Shown here: positions 19,770 through 27,590 of the stretch, piece after piece
Numbering within the stretch: the stretch's first letter is position 1
How the letters are laid out: each line of letters begins with the position of its first letter
DNA from: Candidatus Enterococcus leclercqii
Lineage (GTDB): Bacteria; Bacillota; Bacilli; Lactobacillales; Enterococcaceae
Reading direction: 5' to 3'
Length of the DNA stretch: 64,000 nucleotides
NCBI RefSeq assembly: GCF_009933135.1
Contig: NZ_MAEH01000021.1
Coordinates: 124,001-188,000, forward strand
Notes under the pieces: generated by a model
Told to the model about the DNA's origin: nothing
The model's database searches: none
What the model saw: only the letters and a program-made list of their open reading frames with translations
Translations under genes and position numbers: made by a program

Positions 19770-20476
19770 CTGTCTAAACTTCTTTCTGTTCTGATCTGCA
19801 TTTCCTCATTGATACACATGCTTCACATACCATCCTCAATGTTTCAACCAGGTAGCCGCATGTATCGTCAACCCTACTCAATATCAGTCTCCAGTAGATA
19901 CTGATTACTGGCAACCAACAATTCCCCGAATAAATGACACTCCTTGCCTGAAACTTTAACTCTAACTTGCTCCCCAAGAAAACGATATCTCTGGCGACAT
20001 TGCCCCCCGCTTATTTAGTCGCAACAAACATAGAAAACATCATTTCCAACAGACACACCAATGCCCCTATATGATTGCCTGTTTTTGTTTCAAAAATTTG
20101 TTGTTTCACATGTTTTTTATATTCTTTTCCCCGTTGTTCTTTCCACCGTCATTACAAACAACTTAACACTATTTTCAAAAGTTTTTATGCAGCTTATTTT
20201 ATCCCTAATACACTCAAGAACTGCTTCCTGCCTCGTATAACTTCTTAATGAAAAGATCTAAGTAGTACTCCCCACATCACTACCTATCAGTCAGACAGTG
20301 CCACACTTTTGATGAAGAAGCCTTTCCCAAACGTTACCAGAACGTCTTGTATAGTATTCAGTAAGCTTCAAGTCCTGCATCCCCGATTATTAGCAGAACT
20401 AATCTTTGTAATTACCTATTCGTAAAATCACGAATCCTCTCGTAGAAACACTTTTGATGCTTACAAAAACAGAGGG
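19770..20476. other. Long intergenic/leader region between flavodoxin and nifJ
   Basis: About 700 bases with no supportable gene on either strand. The two genes point the same way, so this is the downstream region of flavodoxin plus the nifJ leader. I see no clear terminator after flavodoxin and no recognised riboswitch. A TTCACA half-site resembling part of a Rex box occurs near 20115, but the second half is absent. Confidence 0.5.
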
Positions 20477-20926
20477 TTAGTCAACTGCTGCGATTAATTC
20501 CTTGACAAAAGCAGCGAGAACTTCTTCATCTTCATCATCAGCATCATTTTCGATTTTCACGGTAGCTGCGCCTTTTTTTGCACCGGCTTTTTCGAAAGCT
20601 TCGGCAAAATCATCGGCGGCTTTACAGAAATAATCAGGATATAGTTCGCTGTCGCCGCTACCGACTACACCAAATACTTTACCTGACAAGTCAGCTTCCG
20701 GTAGTTCATCAAAGAAATCTTCAAAATCAAAAGGCAATTCGCCATCATTATAAGTATAAGTTGCAACCACACAGATATCCGCATCTTCGAAAATATCGGT
20801 ATCCGCATCATCAGCCTCCAGTCGTTCCACATCAATTCCGGCTTCTTCAAAGTTTTTTTCTAAGATTTCTGCGATTCCTTCTGTATTTCCGGTCATACTT
20901 GCATAAACGATTTTTGCTGCTGTCAT
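20477..20926 (-). CDS. Flavodoxin
   Basis: A short acidic FMN-binding electron carrier, 149 residues. The FMN phosphate loop SMTGNTEG is at residues 10-17. The flavin-ring loops follow at TYTYNDGELP (about 56-65) and GSGDSELYPDYF (about 90-101). The C-terminal third is extremely acidic (ENDADDEDEEV), as is usual for low-potential flavodoxins. It lies directly upstream of nifJ on the same strand, which makes it the likely partner of that enzyme, and possibly an electron donor for reductive purine steps encoded next door. A strong promoter with an overlapping Rex-box-like site precedes it. AAGGATG is the ribosome site. Confidence 0.95.
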   Translation of the reverse strand: MTAAKIVYASMTGNTEGIAEILEKNFEEAGIDVERLEADDADTDIFEDADICVVATYTYNDGELPFDFEDFFDELPEADLSGKVFGVVGSGDSELYPDYFCKAADDFAEAFEKAGAKKGAATVKIENDADDEDEEVLAAFVKELIAAVD

Positions 20927-21011
20927 ACTTGTTCATCCTTCCATCTTCTAATTATTGTAAGCGCCCGCTCTTCTATAAAAAACAAGAATAACGTACGTTT
21001 TAACCACTATC

Positions 21012-21040
21012 ACTATAACACTTTGTGAACGCTATCTCAA
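21012..21040 (-). promoter_or_regulatory. Flavodoxin promoter with overlapping Rex-box-like site
   Basis: On the minus strand, TTGAGA (21035-21040), a 17-base spacer and TATAGT (21012-21017) form a good sigma-A promoter, with 5 of 6 bases in each box. The plus-strand 18-mer TTGTGAACGCTATCTCAA (21023-21040) matches the Rex consensus TTGTGAA-N4-TTCACAA at 12 of 14 defined positions. It overlaps the -35 box and spacer, a typical repressor position. Control by the NADH/NAD ratio is inferred. Confidence 0.6.
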
Positions 21041-21127
21041 TATTTTTAAGGCTAAAAAAATATTTTTCTGATTTTTTCTTTTCATCGCTTCCCTATGAAT
21101 GTATCGGCGAAGTTTTACTAAAAAATA

Positions 21128-21155
21128 AGAGACCGAATCCAATGATTCGGCCTCT
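21128..21155 (-). terminator. Intrinsic terminator downstream of the xdh and MocA-like genes
   Basis: GACCGAATC and GATTCGGCCTC pair around a CAAT loop. On the minus strand the hairpin is followed by TTATTTTTT. It closes the leftward xdh-MocA unit. Confidence 0.85.
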
Positions 21156-21189
21156 AGACAGTTACGACAGTGCGGCTTGGATGACATGC

Positions 21190-21813
21190 TTATTCAAATT
21201 CCAGTTCCCAAGATTGCGGGTCAATTTTCTTTTCAACGGCAACCATCTGTTGGAGTTGCTGATAGTCCTCCGGTGTGTCGACATCCATCAGCAATTGATC
21301 TGCTTTTGAAAGAGTGACCCAAGCTTCCGGATGCGCATCACGAACCGTACGACCGCCATTGTCACCGTTGACACGTAACAATTCATCAAAAAAATCACTG
21401 CCAAAATAAATCGGCGTCGACGGTTGCTTGTTTCTAGTAGGAAAAACAATGTTGCTCTTTTCTCCATTGCGAATGATATTCATCAACAAGTCTCTCGTTA
21501 GTAGTGGCTGATCCGCAGTCAAAAAGAGAACGCCGTCGCCTTGCACTTGTGCAGTTCCAAACCGGACACTCGCACTTTGGCCTCGTTCAGAAGCATTGTT
21601 TTCAATTACGGTAAAGCTGCGGGGCACTTTGATTTTTGCCAGATCTTCTGGCTTGATAACCAAAACCACCCTACCAAATCCCACCGAACGTACCAAATCC
21701 ATCGTTCGTTCCAAGAAGGTTTGCTCTTGCCAAGTTAAAAACAGTTTGTTTTGCTTCATCCGCAAAGAATGTCCACTAGCCATAATCACTGCACTGATAT
21801 TCGCCTTTTTCGT
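21190..21813 (-). CDS. MocA/MobA-like molybdenum cofactor nucleotidyltransferase
   Basis: A nucleotidyltransferase of about 207 residues. The N-terminal NTP-binding loop is GHSLRMKQNKLFL, and the metal-binding segment is FLTADQPLLT (about residues 95-105 of the long form). This class (MocA, YgfJ) matures the cofactor of molybdenum hydroxylases by cytidylylation or handles related Mo-cofactor steps; the specificity is inferred. It sits 111 bp downstream of xdh, as expected for a dedicated maturase. The start is odd. Homology predicts a MKKANISAVIMASGH-type N terminus, and AAAGGAGG is 9 bases before this point, but the codon there is ACG (21811-21813). The next in-frame starts are GTG at 21789 and ATG at 21783, which cut into the first beta strand and lie far from the ribosome site. 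An in-frame TGA at 21820-21822 rules out a longer form. Confidence 0.82.
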   Translation of the reverse strand, partial: TKKANISAVIMASGHSLRMKQNKLFLTWQEQTFLERTMDLVRSVGFGRVVLVIKPEDLAKIKVPRSFTVIENNASERGQSASVRFGTAQVQGDGVLFLTADQPLLTRDLLMNIIRNGEKSNIVFPTRNKQPSTPIYFGSDFFDELLRVNGDNGGRTVRDAHPEAWVTLSKADQLLMDVDTPEDYQQLQQMVAVEKKIDPQSWELEFE

Positions 21814-21923
21814 TTCAGCTCACCTCCTTTAACCCTTAGCAGCCAGATCAATCGTTGTACTCGAAAAAGATCCCGCCACTTGCTTGTTGACCGGGAGTTC
21901 TGCTACCCCGGTCAGAGCGAACA

Positions 21924-24497
21924 TTATTTCCGTCGTTTTTGATACGGCGTTTCATCAATCGGCAGTGTTGGTCGCAGCTTTCCATCAAAGGCCATGTAAG
22001 CTGCGGCAATTGCCGGAGCTGTCGGAATTGTCGCCAACTCACCTACACCTTTAACACCATATGCCAAGCCCTCGTGGATTCCTTCAGACTGGACAAATCT
22101 AATATCCATCGGCGGTACCTTGGTAGCATCAATCAGGCCAAGTGTCGCATATTTGGCTTTGACATAGCCGTCTTCTAGTGCAAAGTTTTCAGTTAATGCA
22201 TAGCCCATCCCCATGACGATTCCGCCTTCAATCTGGCCTTCACATGCTCGAGGATTGACAACTTGTCCCACATCGTAAGCAGCTGTGATTTTCTCCAATT
22301 TCCCTTTTTCGTCGAGAATTACGACTTCTGCTGCATAACCGTAGCCGGCATGGCTGACAGGATTCTTTTTGTCATTTACTAATGGATCAGTTTTTGCAGA
22401 ATACTCGCCGTAATACTCATTGCCTTCTAGATCCGCCATAGCATAGCCCATATCCAAATCTACCCGCAATTGTTTGCAGGCACGGCGACAAGCCTCCCCT
22501 GTAAAGAGTGACTGGCGGGAAGCTGTTGTCGTCCCAGAGTTTGGTGTCCGACGTGTGTCCGGTGCTTCAGCAATAATCATTTCCGGTGGCAGGTTCAACG
22601 TTTCGCAAGCAATTTGAGTAGTAACGGTAGCCATTCCTTGTCCAATACAAGCCGCACTGGTTCGAACATGAATTTTTCCTTCTTCGACCGATACAATACA
22701 GCGACCGACATCTGGCAACCCAACACCGATCCCGCTGTTTTTGAAGAAGCATGAGATCCCAGCAGTCTCCGCATTTTCGTAATCTTCTTTCACACTCAAG
22801 AGGGCTTCTTTTAAAGCAGCATTGGTAGAAACCAGCTGACCATTCGGCAAAGCATCGCCATGTCCAACAGCATTTCGCCAACGAATCTCCCATTGTGAAA
22901 TTCCTACTTTTTCAGCCAAGAGGTTCAAATTATTTTCAATAGCAAAGGCCGTTTGACAGACACCAAAGCCACGGAATGCTCCACATGGCGGATTGTTGGT
23001 ATAAACTGCAAAGCCTTCGATATCAATGTCTTGATATTTATAAGGTCCCGCAGCATGGGTGCACGCCCTTTGTAAAACAGGTCCCCCCAAAGACGCGTAA
23101 GCCCCCGTATCCGCATAAATTACTGCTTTCATCGCAGTCAGGTTGCCTTCTTCGTCGCAGCCAGTGGTGAAATCCATTTCCATGCCATGACGTTTCGGGT
23201 GAATCATTAATGATTCTTGACGGCTGAAGAGAACTTTCACTGGTTTTTGTAGCAGATAGGCAGCCAAAGACGCATGGTGCTGAACACTCATGTCTTCCTT
23301 ACCACCAAATCCACCGCCGACTAACTTAGCCTGAACGTGAACCAGCTCTTTTTCTATTCCTAACATCCGTGCGACTTCTCGCTGTTCATCATAGATACTT
23401 TGACCTGCACTAAACAACAAGATTCCATCACCTTCTGGTTGGGCAATGGCACATTCCGGTTCCATAAAGGCGTGCTCATTAATTGGTACCGAGTAATGCT
23501 CCGTGACTACATACTTAGAAGCCGCCAATTTTTCAGCCACATTTCCCCGAACCAAATGTTCGTGACTCAAGAGATTGCCTCGTTCATGAAGTTGCGGTGC
23601 ATCTTCTGCCAATCCGGCTTCACAGCTTAAAACAGGTGGCAACTCTTCATAATCGATTTCAATCAATTCTTTGATTTCAGACAAGCTTTCCTTTGTACGA
23701 GAGACAACCAGACAGATGGCATCTCCAACATAGCGGGTAATCTCACCTTCTGAAATCATGACGTCCCAATCGGAAATGAATTCCAAATGACCAATTTTGT
23801 TGTTTCCCGGAACATCTGCAGCAGTAAATACTGCTTCACAATCAGGATGGGCCAATGCTTTTTCCTTGTTGATTTTTAAGACTCTTGCTCGAGGATATGC
23901 GCTACGGACTGCACTAGCATATAACATGCCATCCACAACGATATCATCTACGTACAACCCAGTTCCCAGCGTTTTTTCCACGGCGTCTACCCGCTTCATA
24001 TCTTCACCCAACTTGCCGCTGGAATGTTCTTCTGGGATTGGCGTTTCTTCATTCAGCATTTGAGCTGCCAATTTGATACCTTCAATAATTTTCACATAGC
24101 CCGTGCAACGGCAGATATTGCTGCGGACACCTTTGCGGATATCCTCTTCAGTAGGATCTGGTTTCTTTTCCAAGAGTCCCATCGCCGATACCACGAAACC
24201 GGGAATGCAGTAGCCGCACTGCACTGCCCCGCTTTTTGCGAAAGCGTAGGCGAAGACATCTTTTTGTCGTTGGCTCATGCCCTCGACAGTCGTGACATCT
24301 TTGCCGTCGACTTTTGCTAATGTAAACAAGCAGCTTTTGGAAGCCTTTCCATTAATTAGCACAGTACAAGCGCCGCAAGCCCCTTGATCGCAGCCATCTT
24401 TTGTGCCGGTCAAACGCAGGTCGTCCCGCAAAAAATGCATCAGCTTTTTATCTTCCTGAGCGGTTACCGGTTGACCATTTACGGTAAATGAATACAT
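21924..24497 (-). CDS. xdh: Selenium-type xanthine dehydrogenase (fused 2Fe-2S and molybdopterin domains)
   Basis: An 857-residue molybdenum hydroxylase. The N-terminal [2Fe-2S] domain has Cys36, 41, 44 and 56. A second cluster has Cys94, 97, 129 and 131. The molybdopterin domain (about residues 170-850) carries GGGFGGKED near 394, CGAFRGFGV near 506 and the C-terminal GVGELATIP near 816, with the glutamate that acts as catalytic base in the family. There is no FAD domain between them, which matches the XdhD/selenium-dependent class found in enterococci and clostridia. Electrons must therefore leave through another protein, with YgfK as a candidate. Its likely substrates are xanthine, hypoxanthine or urate-related purines. 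The selenium delivery genes (selD, yqeB, yqeC) usually linked to this class are not in the window. The start has GAGGTG upstream. Confidence 0.92.
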   Translation of the reverse strand: MYSFTVNGQPVTAQEDKKLMHFLRDDLRLTGTKDGCDQGACGACTVLINGKASKSCLFTLAKVDGKDVTTVEGMSQRQKDVFAYAFAKSGAVQCGYCIPGFVVSAMGLLEKKPDPTEEDIRKGVRSNICRCTGYVKIIEGIKLAAQMLNEETPIPEEHSSGKLGEDMKRVDAVEKTLGTGLYVDDIVVDGMLYASAVRSAYPRARVLKINKEKALAHPDCEAVFTAADVPGNNKIGHLEFISDWDVMISEGEITRYVGDAICLVVSRTKESLSEIKELIEIDYEELPPVLSCEAGLAEDAPQLHERGNLLSHEHLVRGNVAEKLAASKYVVTEHYSVPINEHAFMEPECAIAQPEGDGILLFSAGQSIYDEQREVARMLGIEKELVHVQAKLVGGGFGGKEDMSVQHHASLAAYLLQKPVKVLFSRQESLMIHPKRHGMEMDFTTGCDEEGNLTAMKAVIYADTGAYASLGGPVLQRACTHAAGPYKYQDIDIEGFAVYTNNPPCGAFRGFGVCQTAFAIENNLNLLAEKVGISQWEIRWRNAVGHGDALPNGQLVSTNAALKEALLSVKEDYENAETAGISCFFKNSGIGVGLPDVGRCIVSVEEGKIHVRTSAACIGQGMATVTTQIACETLNLPPEMIIAEAPDTRRTPNSGTTTASRQSLFTGEACRRACKQLRVDLDMGYAMADLEGNEYYGEYSAKTDPLVNDKKNPVSHAGYGYAAEVVILDEKGKLEKITAAYDVGQVVNPRACEGQIEGGIVMGMGYALTENFALEDGYVKAKYATLGLIDATKVPPMDIRFVQSEGIHEGLAYGVKGVGELATIPTAPAIAAAYMAFDGKLRPTLPIDETPYQKRRK

Positions 24498-24540
24498 TCA
24501 GTACACCTCGATATCCAGTTTTTTTCTCTTCACATTTTTT

Positions 24541-24597
24541 ATTATATCATCTAAAAATTATTTTGGAGTACAAATTTTATTTTTTTGATAGCGTTTT
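24541..24597 (-). promoter_or_regulatory. xdh promoter with upstream cre-like motif
   Basis: On the minus strand an extended -10 box (TGATATAAT; TATAAT at 24541-24546) lies 44 bases before the xdh start. Upstream of it, AAAACGCTATCAAAAA (24582-24597) matches 14 of 15 positions of a CcpA cre consensus except for one central G. The same 16 bases occur at 41556-41571 in front of the YheO-type regulator. Confidence 0.5.
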
Positions 24598-24739
24598 TAT
24601 ATTTTTTCTTACAAGCTGTATTCACTGCTTTTTTTCACAATAAGAATAGGATGATAACGTTGTTTTTCGCTCTGCATTTCACGAGATAACGAAAATAAAA
24701 AAACACCATTTTTTCTCATCATTTTTTTATTTTATTTCA

Positions 24740-24837
24740 AAAAAGCCGAATCCTTAGGCAACACCTGTCTAACAACACAAAGAGAAGCGTTGTTAAACAG
24801 ATATTGTCGAGTGGATTCGACCTTGTTAGGTGCTTTT
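24740..24837 (-). terminator. Long imperfect palindrome acting as terminator of the MutS2-like gene
   Basis: Nearly 100 bases fold into one long hairpin. The arms include AAGCCGAATCC pairing with GGATTCG and ACCTGTCTAACAAC pairing with GTTGTTAAACAGAT (two mismatches), around a 12-base loop. On the minus strand it ends in GGCTTTTTT. It is far longer than a normal terminator and could be a MITE-like remnant recruited as one. The stretch from here to the xdh start contains no gene. Confidence 0.6.
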
Positions 24838-24872
24838 TCAATCTGAGCTAAGCTTGTTACAAAGGAAAGCTA

Positions 24873-26798
24873 TTATTTTCCTTCCACAGTATTGCTTCGG
24901 CGTTTGGCATCCTTACGCAGTTGTTTCTGAGCCTTTTTTGAACCTCTTTCCAAATCACGCAGGAATTTTCGTTCTCGGAAGTCAGTAAACAAACTATCCA
25001 AGTCATAGCCTTGCGGATAAAGCTCTGCAGCCGGCATCTCTAGTTGTAATCGGCGTAAGGGAACTGTCTGCAGTTTTTTATCTACCAGAATACGGCCTTC
25101 GTTAGTGTCCTGCAGCTCATAAAACAAGCCAATGGCACCCGTTTCGGTCAGCAAAACGCGATCACCTTTTCCAAATGCTGGTTGGGCTTCTGCTTTAGCC
25201 TTTACTGTTTTGCTACTGTTTTTAGCGAACGTCTTTTTCAATGTGGTTGGCGCAGTACCTTTCAGATAGGTTGCCGCTTTAGCCAACAACCCACCAGACA
25301 AGCCCTTTTCTTTTGCAATCCAAAACGCATTACTTTCCCCTACTTGATCCATCAAAAGTTCGTATTTAGGAGCCAATGTCTGGGCATCAAAAGCCATTGC
25401 CGCTGTTTTGAAATCCTCGTGGTGCAGCGCAAAATCTTTAATCTCTCCATAGTGGGTCGTGGCAATGACCAGAGCCCCCTGCTCATAAAGAGCTTCCATG
25501 ACTGCAATTCCCAGCGCCGCACCTTCTTTAGGCTCAGTTCCGCTGCCAATCTCATCTACCAATACCAGACTGCCTCGATGACTGCGACGAAGAATGCCAC
25601 TGAGGTTTGCCATATGACCGGAAAATGTGCTCAATGCATTTCCAAGATCTTGTTGGTCGCCAATATCGATTTCAATATTTTGCAAAATCGGTAATGTACT
25701 TCCCCCCTCGTGATGAGGCAATAGTCCTGAAGCGGCCATCAGGCAAAGAAGCGCGATGGTTTTTAGAACGACCGTCTTCCCCCCGGCATTGGGACCCGTG
25801 ATGACCAAGCCCCGATTTTCTTCGCCTAATTTCAGATGCAGAGGAATGGCCTCTGAACCTAAAAGTGGATAACGCGCACCATTCAAATAGATTTCTTCCC
25901 GATCATTCACAGACAGCATCCGGCCATCGATTCGCCGGGAATATTTTCCACGAGCCAAAATAATGTCAAGTTCCCCAAGAATCTCGCGACTGTAGTCTAT
26001 CTCAGAAAGCCGTTCAGCAATCAATCCTGTCAGTCCTGCCAAAATCTGATAGACTTCCGCCGTTTCTTCTGCTTTGGCCATAATCAGCTTATCATTTGCT
26101 TTTGCAACTCCCGCCGGCTCGATAAACACTGTCGTTCCCTTATTGGAGCGCTCAATAATATTTCCTTTGATCCGGCTCTGAAACTCGGTTTTTACCGGTA
26201 GAGTAAAACGTTCTTCTTTGATGATCACCAATCGATCTTGCAGGTATTTCGTAATGGTAGGATTTTTGAGGAATTTATCCAATCCCTGCTGCAAATCTCT
26301 TTCAATCGTATGGATTCGCCCACGAATCTTTCGTAGTTCCCGAGAGCTATCGTCTTTTAAACGACTGCCACTTACGGCTTGTTCGATTTCGGTAGTAATT
26401 TCCTGGAAATCTCCCAATCCCTCCGTATAGCGGTACAACACCGGTAGCTGAAAACGATTGGTTTCAAAAAGTTTGCGAATCATGCGAAAACTGCGGAGGA
26501 AATCGCCGTATTCTGTTAATTCTTCCGCTTCTAAGATCTGTCCTCGTTTGATTTTTTCTGTCAATCGGCTGATATTGGCCATGCCCATAAAGGGTACATG
26601 TTGTCCTGATCCCAAAAGCGCCATGGCTTCTTGTGTTTCCAACAATCTTTTTTCTGCGGTTGGTAAATCTTTGGCAGGCAATCGTTTAGCAAAATCTGCC
26701 TTTGCAAAATCGCTGATAATTAGTTGTTGGACTTCTGCTAAAACATCGTTAAAACCGCTCTCTTTGTATAATATTTCTTTGTGATTATCGCTAGTCAT
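24873..26798 (-). CDS. MutS2 paralogue lacking the Smr nuclease domain
   Basis: A 641-residue MutS-family ATPase. The core, clamp and lever region is followed by Walker A GPNAGGKT near residue 334, Walker B LVLVDEIGSGTEP and the GHMANLSGIL and TTHYGEIKDFA signature loops. Full MutS2/RqcU is close to 785 residues and ends in a KOW/Smr region. Here the protein keeps a short KOW-like strand (GKGDRVLLTETGAIGLFYEL) but stops before any Smr domain, with a basic tail (KKAQKQLRKDAKRRS). It may act in ribosome rescue or on branched DNA like MutS2 but without nuclease action. Why it lies inside a purine catabolic island is not evident. The ribosome site GAAGGGA lies just before the ATG. Confidence 0.85.
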   Translation of the reverse strand: MTSDNHKEILYKESGFNDVLAEVQQLIISDFAKADFAKRLPAKDLPTAEKRLLETQEAMALLGSGQHVPFMGMANISRLTEKIKRGQILEAEELTEYGDFLRSFRMIRKLFETNRFQLPVLYRYTEGLGDFQEITTEIEQAVSGSRLKDDSSRELRKIRGRIHTIERDLQQGLDKFLKNPTITKYLQDRLVIIKEERFTLPVKTEFQSRIKGNIIERSNKGTTVFIEPAGVAKANDKLIMAKAEETAEVYQILAGLTGLIAERLSEIDYSREILGELDIILARGKYSRRIDGRMLSVNDREEIYLNGARYPLLGSEAIPLHLKLGEENRGLVITGPNAGGKTVVLKTIALLCLMAASGLLPHHEGGSTLPILQNIEIDIGDQQDLGNALSTFSGHMANLSGILRRSHRGSLVLVDEIGSGTEPKEGAALGIAVMEALYEQGALVIATTHYGEIKDFALHHEDFKTAAMAFDAQTLAPKYELLMDQVGESNAFWIAKEKGLSGGLLAKAATYLKGTAPTTLKKTFAKNSSKTVKAKAEAQPAFGKGDRVLLTETGAIGLFYELQDTNEGRILVDKKLQTVPLRRLQLEMPAAELYPQGYDLDSLFTDFRERKFLRDLERGSKKAQKQLRKDAKRRSNTVEGK

Positions 26799-26901
26799 AC
26801 TGTTCCCTTCTCATTTCAGCGCGGCTGTAAAATTACCTTTAGCTCGTTTCATAATTGTAATCAAATTAACGCTGATTGATTGAGTCTTTTTAAAAAGAAA
26901 A

Positions 26902-26936
26902 AAAGCGAGAAGACAGAATCTACCTGTCTTCTCGCT
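26902..26936 (-). terminator. Intrinsic terminator between the ModE-like and MutS2-like genes
   Basis: AAGCGAGAAGACAG and its perfect complement around a 7-base loop. On the minus strand the stem is followed by TTTTTTTCTTTTT. It ends the ModE-like transcript or attenuates the MutS2-like gene. Confidence 0.9.
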
Positions 26937-26962
26937 TGATCAATCATTGATTACTGATTTAT

Positions 26963-27028
26963 CAGGTATCTGCAGGCACGCCAAAAAAACTTTGCTATTT
27001 TGGCTTAAATTGCTTGATTAGATACCTG
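26963..27028 (-). other. Candidate structured RNA element upstream of the terminator
   Basis: A closing stem, CAGGTATCT with AGATACCTG (9 perfect bp), encloses a second hairpin, GCCAAAA with TTTTGGC (7 bp), plus unpaired stretches. On the minus strand it is followed 26 bases later by a strong terminator and then by the MutS2-like gene. This aptamer-then-terminator order resembles a riboswitch, but I do not recognise a known class; a 3-prime UTR structure of the ModE-like gene is equally possible. Confidence 0.4.
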
Positions 27029-27114
27029 TCACACTCACAAAACGTCCTTCTTTCTGAAACGAGTTCTCAAAAAGAGTATAAAGGATTTTCCCTTAAAAGA
27101 CAATCCCGTTCTTA

Positions 27115-27495
27115 TCAAGAATACTTTTCTTCAGCCTCAACTTCCACTAACAGTTCATGAAAGCTTTCCGTAAATCGCTTTGCTAAGTCCTGCTTTGCCA
27201 TTTCATGAAAGTCTTTATAAGCTTCTAACAAGCTGCGGCCAGCCGGAGTTAATCGGGAACCACCACCGCTAGCCCCGCCAACATTGGATTCGATTAATGG
27301 CCGCCCCCACTCTGCTTCCGCTTTTTGAAGGATCCGCCAGGCTTTATTATAAGACATGCCCATTTCTTTTGCGGCACCTGATAAAGAGCCCGTCTTATCG
27401 ATCAGTTCCATCACTGTCACGACACCGGGACCAAAAAAGACTTCTTTGCGTTTAATTCGCAAGGTCATCACAAAATCCAATGGCTGTTGCTCCAT
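27115..27495 (-). CDS. ModE N-terminal-type winged-helix regulator
   Basis: 126 residues, made up only of the ModE/LysR-like winged helix. It has FFGPGVVTVMELIDKTGSLSGAAKEMGMSYNKAWRILQ-type recognition (about residues 20-60), the glycine-rich wing VGGASGGGSRLTPAGR (about 78-95) and a C-terminal dimerisation helix. The molybdate-binding molbindin domains of full ModE are absent, so molybdate sensing, if any, is not by the usual pocket. It lies 95 bases after a purine permease and in the same cluster as a molybdenum hydroxylase, so control of Mo-enzyme or transport genes is likely. The start is set by the first methionine; TTG at residue 7 onwards is less likely. Confidence 0.85.
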   Translation of the reverse strand: MEQQPLDFVMTLRIKRKEVFFGPGVVTVMELIDKTGSLSGAAKEMGMSYNKAWRILQKAEAEWGRPLIESNVGGASGGGSRLTPAGRSLLEAYKDFHEMAKQDLAKRFTESFHELLVEVEAEEKYS

Positions 27496-27590
27496 TTTAT
27501 TATCCTCATTTCTTAAAAGACGTTTAAACGACTATTCGCTTTTCGTGACTGGTAGGCGACTGTTTGTCTTAGTTGATCACTTACCTTTGA

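Noticed and set aside
19774-19977. 67-residue open frame upstream of nifJ
   Set aside because: No ribosome site, unusual composition, and it lies in the nifJ leader.
20100-20130. Rex box in the nifJ leader
   Set aside because: Only one half-site (TTCACA) is present; the partner half does not match.
21820-21822. In-frame TGA upstream of the MocA-like gene as a selenocysteine codon
   Set aside because: The upstream frame shows no homologous protein and no start, and no insertion element is visible; a plain stop is the simpler reading.
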